This document shows, in pieces, positions 58,096 through 64,000 of a stretch of 64,000 nt of DNA. The DNA is from Hymenobacter artigasi (GTDB taxonomy: Bacteria > Bacteroidota > Bacteroidia > Cytophagales > Hymenobacteraceae), in NCBI RefSeq assembly GCF_012275535.1, contig NZ_JAAVTK010000001.1, positions 62,001 through 126,000 of the forward strand, read 5' to 3'. The notes under the pieces are model-generated. The model had not been told where the DNA came from. It did not search any database and worked only from the letters and a program-made list of their open reading frames with translations. The position numbers were made by a program, and so were the translations under genes. Numbering within the stretch: position 1 is the stretch's first letter; the number at the start of each line of letters is the position of its first letter.

Positions 58096-59016
58096 CTATT
58101 TCAATTTGGCAATTTCCTCTTCTACCGAAGCGGCCAGCGCGGGGTCGTTGCTGAGGCTTTTGGCGACAAGGAAGGCCTGTTTGGCTTCTTCCTTAGCGCC
58201 GGTACGGGCCAAAGTTACGCCGAGGTAGAATTGTCCGTTCACATTTTTTGGATTGACTTTCACCAAATCCTGAAAACGCTTCACGGCTTTGTCGTACTGG
58301 TTGCTTTGCACCGCGAGTATCCCCATGTTATACAGGGCTTTCTCGTTGCGGGGGTCGGCTTCCAGCACTTCGCGCAGCAACGTTACGCCCTGCACGGGGT
58401 TTTCGGAGGCCATGTAGGCCATGCCGAGGTTGGTTTTGGCATCGAGGTTACCGGGTTGGTCCTTCAACACCTTGGTGTAGAGTTCCCGCGCCTTGCCGCC
58501 GAGCAGTTTCACCCGCTCGTCGGTAGCCGCAAAGCTAAACGCCTGGAAGTAGGCATCGGCGGCCTGCTGCCAGTGCTGGCCACTGGGTTTGGCCAGGGCC
58601 ACCTGCTCCAGGTAGTAGCCAGCGCTGTCGAAACGCTCCACGTCGTTGTAGCGGCGGGCCAGGGTGGTAGCCACCGTGGCTTTGGCATCGGGGGTGGCAG
58701 CAGCCTGGTACTCGCCCAGCAACCGCGCCAGCTCCTGCCGTTGGGCAGTGCTGGTAGTGGTGTGCGGGGCGGCATCGGGGCCTTTGTTCTCGGTAGCGGT
58801 AGCAGGTACCGGGCCAGACGAGGCTTCGGTTTTGGAGCCGTTGGTGGCCATGCCGCCGCCGTCACGGTTGGCCGTGGCAGCCGCGTCCTTGCTCAGCTCC
58901 GATTTGCTCTCCTTGGGCTTCATGATGCCTTTGGGCAACACGTATAAGCCGCCAACCAGCGCGAGCGCGGCGGCGACGAGGACCAATTGATGCGGAGCGG
59001 TGCGAGTAGTAGCCAT
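58096..59016 (-). CDS. Membrane-anchored TPR protein
   Basis: 306 residues. A single N-terminal membrane segment (QLVLVAAALALVGGLYVLP, about 10-28) is followed by a low-complexity linker (about 35-95) and TPR repeats to the end: DAKTNLGMAYMASENPVQGV, KALYNMGILAVQSNQYDKAV, NGQFYLGVTLARTGAKEEA. Predicted to be exported and anchored in the inner membrane. It likely mediates protein contacts; the partner is unknown. It is located between HU and the COX24-type gene. Confidence 0.8.
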   Translation of the reverse strand: MATTRTAPHQLVLVAAALALVGGLYVLPKGIMKPKESKSELSKDAAATANRDGGGMATNGSKTEASSGPVPATATENKGPDAAPHTTTSTAQRQELARLLGEYQAAATPDAKATVATTLARRYNDVERFDSAGYYLEQVALAKPSGQHWQQAADAYFQAFSFAATDERVKLLGGKARELYTKVLKDQPGNLDAKTNLGMAYMASENPVQGVTLLREVLEADPRNEKALYNMGILAVQSNQYDKAVKRFQDLVKVNPKNVNGQFYLGVTLARTGAKEEAKQAFLVAKSLSNDPALAASVEEEIAKLK

Positions 59017-59102
59017 TAGCTGAAAAAAGCCGGCCGCCGGGCTTTCCCTTGCGGAAAAGACACCGGCGGCGCGGCCGGTAATTCATCGTTGTTAGAAAAC
59101 CA

Positions 59103-59123
59103 GCAGGGAGTTAATCCCCCTGC
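59103..59123 (-). terminator. Probable terminator after the HU gene
   Basis: Minus strand GCAGGGGGATTAACTCCCTGC pairs six to seven bases and is followed by TGGTTTTC. It lies 28-48 nt past the HU stop codon. Confidence 0.5.
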
Positions 59124-59150
59124 CTGCTTCCTAAACAATAACAAACATAA

Positions 59151-59459
59151 TTAGGCTTTGGCCGCAACGGCTTTCACCTTCTTGCTGTTCTTAATCTTAG
59201 CCACGAAGGTTTTCGAAGGCTTAAAGCTCGGGATGTAGTGCTCCTCGATGATGAGGGACGTGTTTTTCGAGATGTTGCGGGCTACTTTACGAGCGCGCTT
59301 CTTGTTTACGAACGAGCCGAAGCCGCGTACATAAATGTTGTTGCCCTCGGTCATCGAATCTTTCACGACTTTGAAGAAGGCTTCAACAGTCATCAATACA
59401 TCAGCTTTCTCGATGCCGGTCTTCGTGGAGATTTCGGCGATTACCTCAGCTTTAGTCAC
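59151..59459 (-). CDS. HU/IHF-family DNA-binding protein
   Basis: 102 residues. N-terminal helices (TKAEVIAEISTKTGIEKADV) and the DNA-binding arm region (IYVRGFGSFVNKKRARKVAR, NISKNTSLIIEEHYIPSFKP) are typical of HU. The C-terminal Lys/Ala tail (KNSKKVKAVAAKA) is longer than in E. coli HU. It bends and compacts DNA. A textbook promoter at 59570-59600 gives a leader of about 100 nt. Confidence 0.93.
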   Translation of the reverse strand: MTKAEVIAEISTKTGIEKADVLMTVEAFFKVVKDSMTEGNNIYVRGFGSFVNKKRARKVARNISKNTSLIIEEHYIPSFKPSKTFVAKIKNSKKVKAVAAKA

Positions 59460-59569
59460 GTTGGTATGGTACTTAGAGTGGTTGAAAAAAATACAGTTTT
59501 AGGCAAAATAGTCCCAAATTCCAGCGTAAGCCCTTGCCCGGTAAGCGGTTCGCCCTTGAATTGGGGCCA

Positions 59570-59600
59570 CAAAGGTAACCCCATTTTTTCGTTTTACCAA
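59570..59600 (-). promoter_or_regulatory. Bacteroidota promoter of the HU gene
   Basis: On the minus strand TTG (59598-59600 complement), 20 nt, TACCTTTG (59570-59577 complement). Exact match to the phylum's primary sigma factor consensus. Confidence 0.75.
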
Positions 59601-59649
59601 TCAACCCTTCTAAACTAGGTGTTGGCCCAAATTATTCGCTTTCAAAATT

Positions 59650-60732
59650 TTGACCGCAAAAACCTCTCACCCTTCCTTCCTGGCCTCTGCTCTACTGGCC
59701 TGGTACCCGCGTCACCAGCGCGACCTACCCTGGCGCCACACCCGCGACCCGTACGCCATCTGGCTATCGGAGGTTATTCTACAGCAAACCCGTGTGGCGC
59801 AAGGCCTTCCCTACTACCAAACCTTCCTGGCGGCCTACCCCACGGTGCAGGCCATGGCCGCCGCGCCCGAGGCCGAAGTACTGCGCTACTGGCAGGGTTT
59901 GGGCTACTATTCCCGGGCCCGCAACATGCACCGCACGGCCCAGCAGGTGGTGGCCGAATACGCCGGAAAGTTTCCCGGCACCTACGCCGAATTGCTGAAA
60001 CTACGCGGCGTGGGGCCCTATACGGCGGCCGCTATCGCGTCGTTTGCCTTCGATGAAGCCGTGGCCGTGCTCGATGGAAATGTGTACCGGGTGCTGGCCC
60101 GCGTTTTTGGACTTCACTCCGATATTGCCGCGCCCAGCTCGCGCAAAGAATTCCAGGCCGTGGCCGACCAGCACATCCCCGCCAGCACGCCGGCCGACTT
60201 CAACCAGGCCATTATGGAGTTTGGGGCCATTCAGTGCACGCCGGCCAAGCCCGACTGCCTGTTTTGCCCGATGCAGCTCAGCTGCTGGGCGTTTCAGCAT
60301 GGGCAGGTGGCGCTGCTGCCGGTGAAAAGCAAGGCGAAGGCCTCGCGCACGCGCTACTTCCACTACTTCGTGCTGCGCCATGGCGAGCAAACGTACCTGC
60401 GCGAGCGCCGTGAGAAAGACATCTGGCAGGGCTTGTATGACTTTGCGCTGGCCGAAACCGCCGTGCCGGAGCTGCCCACCGCCGAGCTCCAGCGCCACCT
60501 GGAGGCGCTGGGGGCCACCCTGGATACCAGCCAGGCGGCCGAGCCCAGCGCGACGTATCGCCACGTATTGAGCCACCAGAAGCTGGAGGTCCGCTTCTAC
60601 CCAATGGCACTGGCCGAGCCGCTGCCGGAAGCCGCGTTGCGCGATTTGGGCTTGCGGGCTTACTCGCCGGCGGAGATTGAGGCGCTGCCTAAGCCGAAGC
60701 TGATTGCGAACTATTGTGACCAGAACATTTGA
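59650..60732 (+). CDS. mutY: A/G-specific adenine glycosylase
   Basis: 360 residues. It removes adenine paired with 8-oxoguanine. Catalytic Glu in SEVILQQTRV, HhH motif LRGVGPYTAAAIASFAF, Asp in AVLDGNVYRV, and the [4Fe-4S] Cys pattern C-x6-C-x2-C-x5-C (CTPAKPDCLFCPMQLSC). The C-terminal NUDIX-like domain (about 230-350, with IWQGLYDFALAE and the MutY-type TYRHVLSHQKLEVRFY) senses 8-oxoG. The start is TTG at 59650; no ATG lies nearby that keeps the N-terminal helix. Confidence 0.94.
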   Translation: MTAKTSHPSFLASALLAWYPRHQRDLPWRHTRDPYAIWLSEVILQQTRVAQGLPYYQTFLAAYPTVQAMAAAPEAEVLRYWQGLGYYSRARNMHRTAQQVVAEYAGKFPGTYAELLKLRGVGPYTAAAIASFAFDEAVAVLDGNVYRVLARVFGLHSDIAAPSSRKEFQAVADQHIPASTPADFNQAIMEFGAIQCTPAKPDCLFCPMQLSCWAFQHGQVALLPVKSKAKASRTRYFHYFVLRHGEQTYLRERREKDIWQGLYDFALAETAVPELPTAELQRHLEALGATLDTSQAAEPSATYRHVLSHQKLEVRFYPMALAEPLPEAALRDLGLRAYSPAEIEALPKPKLIANYCDQNI

Positions 60733-60787
60733 TTAAGCCTTGCCTAATTTAATTAGATTTTTCAGCCTTTATTTTTAGTAAAAAGTA

Positions 60788-60817
60788 TTGCGTGGCAAAT
60801 TTAATTTCTTATCTTTG
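60788..60817 (+). promoter_or_regulatory. Bacteroidota promoter of ssb
   Basis: TTG at 60788-60790, 19 nt, TATCTTTG at 60810-60817. Exact match to TTG-N19-TAnnTTTG, about 55 nt before the ssb ATG. Confidence 0.8.
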
Positions 60818-60872
60818 AGACAGAAAAGGCCGGGTGGCTTTTTCAATTCTGTATTTCCTAACGTGCAATAAT

Positions 60873-61307
60873 ATGGCCGGAGTGAACAAGGTAATTTTGG
60901 TAGGCAACCTGGGCAAAGACCCCGAAGTGCGCCATTTGGAAGGCGGTGTGAGCGTGGCTCACTTCACCCTCGCCACCAACGACTATTACAAGGACAAGCA
61001 AGGCAACCGCGTGGAGCGGACCGAGTGGCATAACATTTCGGCGTGGCGCGGCCTGGCCGATATGGCTGACAAATTCCTCAAAAAGGGTCAGCAAGTGTAC
61101 ATCGAAGGCAAGCTGCGCACCCGCCAGTACCAAGACAAGGACCAGCAGACGCGCTACATCACCGAAATCATCGCCGATGAGATTTCGATGCTGGGTGGCC
61201 GGCCACAAGGCGCTGCTCCGGTGGCTAGTGAGGCCAACGGCGCGGGCGTGGCAGAACCGCAACACAGCTTCCGGCAGGAGCCGGAGCTGGACCAGCTGCC
61301 CTTCTGA
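60873..61307 (+). CDS. ssb: Single-stranded DNA-binding protein
   Basis: 144 residues. OB fold: [60 protein letters not shown], and [21 protein letters not shown] short flexible linker and an acidic tip ending DQLPF (the usual SSB protein-docking tail) follow. The ATG at 60873 gives the conserved [11 protein letters not shown] start. Expressed from the promoter at 60788. A terminator follows. Confidence 0.95.
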   Translation: MAGVNKVILVGNLGKDPEVRHLEGGVSVAHFTLATNDYYKDKQGNRVERTEWHNISAWRGLADMADKFLKKGQQVYIEGKLRTRQYQDKDQQTRYITEIIADEISMLGGRPQGAAPVASEANGAGVAEPQHSFRQEPELDQLPF

Positions 61308-61367
61308 CTGTCCGATGGAGGATTGACCGGCCTGTGGCTGCAACTGTCCCGCGCAGTGATTGAGATG

Positions 61368-61397
61368 AAGCCCTGGCACTGCGCCGGGGCTTTTTTC
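61368..61397 (+). terminator. Intrinsic terminator after ssb
   Basis: AAGCCCTGGC, loop, GCCGGGGCTT with one mismatch, followed by six T. Confidence 0.75.
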
Positions 61398-61464
61398 GTT
61401 GCGATGGCAGCTACCTTTGAAATTATGAAGGCTGGGCTATTTTAGGGCCGGGGCCGCTTCTTGC

Positions 61465-62049
61465 ATGAAATATCTTTCAATCTTGCCGGTGCTTACTGGG
61501 CTGGTACTACTAGCGGGCTGCTCGTCGGCGCCGGATTTTACGCCCAAGCCCAAGGGATACAACCGTATTGACTTGCCGGCGCACCGTTACCGGATGTTGC
61601 CGGCGGGCCACCCATACGAGTTTGAATACTCGACGCAGGCCGTCATTAAGCGGGATTCGTCGTACATGGCGCAGCCGCACTGGCTGAACGTGTATTATCC
61701 CAAGCTGCACGCCAACGTGCAGATTACTTACATGGACGTGCAGCGCGACCGCCGCCTCTACAACAAGATGATGGAGGATGCGCGCAAGCTCACGGGCAAG
61801 CACGAAATCAAGGCCACGGCCATTGATGAGCGGATTTTGAAGACGCCGAGTGGGATGCGAGCCTCGGTGTTTGAATTGCAGGGTGAAGTGCCGAGCCAGT
61901 TTCAGTTTTACACCACCGACAGTACCAAGCACTTTTTCCGGGGCGCGCTGTACTTCCGCACGGCTACGGCCAATGACTCACTGGCCCCGGTGATTGAGTA
62001 CGTGAAGACAGACATGGTGCGGATGCTGAATACATTACGTTATAAATAA
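61465..62049 (+). CDS. gldD: Gliding motility lipoprotein GldD
   Basis: 194 residues. Lipobox LVLLAGCSSAP with acylated Cys near residue 19. GldD-type opening FTPKPKGYNRIDLPAHRYRM and central PYEFEYSTQAVIKRD, then HWLNVYYPKLHANVQITYMD; the C-terminus VIEYVKTDMVRMLNTLRYK is also typical. GldD is required for gliding in Flavobacterium; its biochemical role is unknown. It follows mutY and ssb on the same strand, an order I recall from other Bacteroidota. Start ATG 61465. Confidence 0.87.
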   Translation: MKYLSILPVLTGLVLLAGCSSAPDFTPKPKGYNRIDLPAHRYRMLPAGHPYEFEYSTQAVIKRDSSYMAQPHWLNVYYPKLHANVQITYMDVQRDRRLYNKMMEDARKLTGKHEIKATAIDERILKTPSGMRASVFELQGEVPSQFQFYTTDSTKHFFRGALYFRTATANDSLAPVIEYVKTDMVRMLNTLRYK

Positions 62050-62051
62050 CT

Positions 62052-62166
62052 TTCATTTAACATTTATCAATTAACATTTAACAGTTCTGGCAGTCAGCTA
62101 GGATGTAGCTGAAGCAGGGCGTTGATTGATAGAGAATGTTGGATGATAAATGTTAATTGTTAAATG
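62052..62166. repeat. AT-rich long-armed inverted repeat, CATTTAACATTTATCAA family
   Basis: Left arm CATTTAACATTTATCAATTA, ACATTTAAC; right arm GATAAATGTTAATTGTTAAA plus TG. The right arm contains the recG start codon (62164-62166). It starts two bases after the gldD stop. Confidence 0.87.
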
Positions 62167-64000
62167 AGTTTTTTCAATACCCGGCTCGAATTTCTGCGTT
62201 CGGTGGGCAGCCTGCAGCGGGCCCAGCTGCTGGGCAAAGAATTGGGCCTGTTCACCTACGGCGACCTGATTCAGCGCTACCCGTTCCGGTACCTCGACCG
62301 GACGCAGGTGTACAAGGTGGCCGACCTTAACGACGACCTGCCCTACGTGCAGGTGCGCGGCATGCTGCGCGGCAAGGAGCTGGTGGGCGAAGGGCCCAAG
62401 CAGCGCCTCACGGCCAAGGTGGGCGACGGCACCGGCGAGCTGGAGCTGGTGTGGTTTAAGGGCGTGAAATGGGTGCAGCAATACACCCGCAACAACCAGG
62501 AATACATCGTTTTCGGCAAGCCGACGATGTTCAACGGGCGGCCGCAGATGGCGCACCCGGAGCTGGAAGAAGTGACCGAAGCCAAGCCGGGCCAGAGCTT
62601 TCTGCAGCCGGTGTACAATACTTCGGAAAAGCTTAAGAACTACCACCGCGTTGATAGCAAAGCCATTATGCGGATGGTGGCCGAGCTGCTGCGGCTGGCA
62701 CAGCCCCACATCACGGAGTCGTTGTCGCCGGCCCTTATTGAGCGTTATGGGCTGATGCCTAAGGCGCAGGCCATGCAGCAGATTCACTTCCCGCAGAGCG
62801 CGGAGCTGCTGGCGGCGGCGCAGTTCCGGCTTAAGTTTGAGGAGCTGTTTTATGTGCAGCTCAAGCTGCTGCGGCAGCGCGACCAGCGCAAGGTGACGCT
62901 GGCGGGCCAGATTTTCAACCAGGTGCCAACGCTGGTGGACTTCTATAAAAACCACCTGACGTTTGATTTGACAGGGGCGCAGAAGCGCGTTATCCACGAC
63001 ATTTATAAGGACTTCTGCACCGGCCAGCAGATGAACCGGCTGTTGCAGGGCGACGTGGGCTCGGGCAAAACTATCGTAGCCTTCATCGCCATGCTGATGG
63101 CGGCCGACAACGGCGCACAAAGCTGCATTATGGCCCCCACCGAGATTCTGGCCGACCAGCACTACGTGGGCCTGAAAGTGTACGCTGACGCGCTGGGCAT
63201 CCGCATTGGCAAGCTCACGGGCAGCACCCGCACGGCCGAGCGCCGTGTGCTGCACGAGGCCCTGCGCGATGGCTCCATGCACATGCTGGTGGGCACCCAC
63301 GCCCTGCTGGAGGACGTGGTGCAGTTCCGCAACCTGGGCCTGACGATAATGGACGAGCAGCACCGCTTTGGCGTGGCGCAGCGCTCGAAGCTGTGGCAGA
63401 AAAACCCGCACATCATCCCGCACGTGCTGGTGATGACGGCCACGCCCATCCCGCGCACGCTGGCCATGACGCTGTATGGCGACCTGGATGTGAGCGTAAT
63501 TGACGAGCTGCCGGCCGGCCGCAAACCCATTGTGACGGTGCACCGGTTCGATGCCAACCGCCTGAAGGTGTTTGAATTTATTCGGGACCAGGTGAAAATC
63601 GGGCGGCAGGTGTACATCGTCTATCCGCTGATTGAGGAGTCGGAAACGATGGACTATAAGGACCTGACCGACGGCTACGAGAGCGTGAGCCGGGCCTTTC
63701 CGGAGATGCAAATCAGCATCGTGCACGGGCGCATGAAGGCCGAGGAGAAGGACTACGAGATGCAGCGCTTCATCAAGAAGGAAACCCAGATAATGGTGGC
63801 CACCACCGTGATTGAGGTAGGCGTGAACGTACCCAACGCCTCGGTGATGGTGATTGAGAGCGCCGAACGGTTTGGGCTTTCGCAGCTGCACCAGCTGCGG
63901 GGCCGCGTGGGCCGCGGGGCCGACCAAAGCTACTGCATTCTGATGAGCGGCTTCAAGCTGAGCAAGGATGCCCGCACCCGCCTCGAAACGATGGTGCGGA
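62164..64000 (+). CDS. recG: ATP-dependent DNA helicase RecG, C-terminus outside window
   Basis: The first 612 residues are present. N-terminal wedge domain (YGDLIQRYPFRYLDRT, VQVRGMLRGKELVGEG) binds branched DNA. Helicase motifs: Walker A GDVGSGKTIVAF, PTEILADQHY, the DEQH-type Walker B IMDEQHRFGV, MTATPIPRTLAMTLYGD, VHGRMKAEEKD, and VATTVIEVGVNVPNAS with QLHQLRGRVGRG. It reverses stalled forks and migrates Holliday junctions. Start ATG 62164 lies inside the right arm of an inverted repeat, so hairpin formation in the RNA could hide the start codon. The end is missing because the window ends. Confidence 0.95.
   Translation, partial: MSFFNTRLEFLRSVGSLQRAQLLGKELGLFTYGDLIQRYPFRYLDRTQVYKVADLNDDLPYVQVRGMLRGKELVGEGPKQRLTAKVGDGTGELELVWFKGVKWVQQYTRNNQEYIVFGKPTMFNGRPQMAHPELEEVTEAKPGQSFLQPVYNTSEKLKNYHRVDSKAIMRMVAELLRLAQPHITESLSPALIERYGLMPKAQAMQQIHFPQSAELLAAAQFRLKFEELFYVQLKLLRQRDQRKVTLAGQIFNQVPTLVDFYKNHLTFDLTGAQKRVIHDIYKDFCTGQQMNRLLQGDVGSGKTIVAFIAMLMAADNGAQSCIMAPTEILADQHYVGLKVYADALGIRIGKLTGSTRTAERRVLHEALRDGSMHMLVGTHALLEDVVQFRNLGLTIMDEQHRFGVAQRSKLWQKNPHIIPHVLVMTATPIPRTLAMTLYGDLDVSVIDELPAGRKPIVTVHRFDANRLKVFEFIRDQVKIGRQVYIVYPLIEESETMDYKDLTDGYESVSRAFPEMQISIVHGRMKAEEKDYEMQRFIKKETQIMVATTVIEVGVNVPNASVMVIESAERFGLSQLHQLRGRVGRGADQSYCILMSGFKLSKDARTRLETMVR

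Noticed and set aside
4988..62166. CRISPR array or integron origin for the repeated elements
   Set aside because: There are no regularly spaced direct repeats with unique spacers, no cas genes, no integrase and no attC-type array. The elements are isolated inverted repeats in different gaps.
62098..63927. Long open frame on the minus strand opposite recG
   Set aside because: It is the antisense shadow of recG in high-GC DNA. The plus strand has every RecG motif; the minus translation is His/Arg-rich with no domain.
1..64000. tRNA or rRNA genes
   Set aside because: I looked for the usual conserved arms and CCA-type ends in the intergenic gaps and found none. A tRNA scan would settle it.

Overview
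The window is GC-rich DNA from a member of the Bacteroidota, most likely a Hymenobacter-like member of the Cytophagales. Supporting signs are type IX secretion (T9SS) C-terminal sorting domains, the gliding lipoproteins GldB and GldD, a TonB-dependent receptor with an N-terminal carboxypeptidase-like regulatory domain, and promoters of the Bacteroidota form TTG-N19..21-TAnnTTTG (clearest at 41.02, 50.95, 59.57 and 60.79 kb). It is chromosomal. I see no tRNA, rRNA, CRISPR array, transposase or phage genes.

Region 1 (1-16 kb, plus 29.7-31.4 kb) is a pectin-utilisation locus: kduD (cut by the window start), a sodium/solute symporter, a GH105 unsaturated-uronide hydrolase, a rhamnogalacturonan-acetylesterase/GH28 fusion, a T9SS-secreted protein of unknown fold, a macroglobulin/plug chimera, a LacI-family regulator and a TonB-dependent receptor. 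A detached PL1 pectate lyase lies at 29.7 kb. Five copies of one 26-bp operator-like box lie 125-158 nt upstream of kduD, the symporter, the fusion enzyme, the T9SS protein and the distant pectate lyase, always in the same orientation to the gene. They outline one regulon, probably controlled by the LacI protein at 12.2 kb.

Region 2 (16-23 kb) has an unknown helical protein, an AT-rich lipoprotein that looks foreign, a truncated copy of a hydrolase gene, and pyrD-pyrB-pyrC with a candidate small RNA or leader before pyrB. Region 3 (23-29.4 kb) is a minus-strand set of alpha/beta hydrolase, acyl-CoA ligase, symporter, a KAS III-like enzyme lacking two of the three catalytic residues, and a FabG-like reductase. 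Region 4 (31.7-43.8 kb) is mostly housekeeping (prmA, tpiA, uvrA) with an orphan HsdR-N-type nuclease, a tandem hydrolase pair in which one copy has lost its nucleophile, and a helix-hairpin-helix protein. Region 5 (44-50.3 kb) is a paoABC-type molybdenum aldehyde oxidoreductase operon with a MocA-like maturation gene and an MFS exporter. Region 6 (50.4-64 kb) carries an ECF sigma factor with a small overlapping partner, nth, a glycosyltransferase, gldB, rng, a 29-residue COX24/AURKAIP1-type protein, a TPR protein, HU, mutY, ssb, gldD and recG (cut by the window end).

The most unusual global feature is fourteen long-armed inverted repeats of several unrelated sequence families, each filling an intergenic gap, often to within a few bases of the flanking start or stop codons. 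Twelve lie between co-directional genes, two between convergent genes, and none in the seven divergent gaps. In one superfamily the two arms change together between copies.
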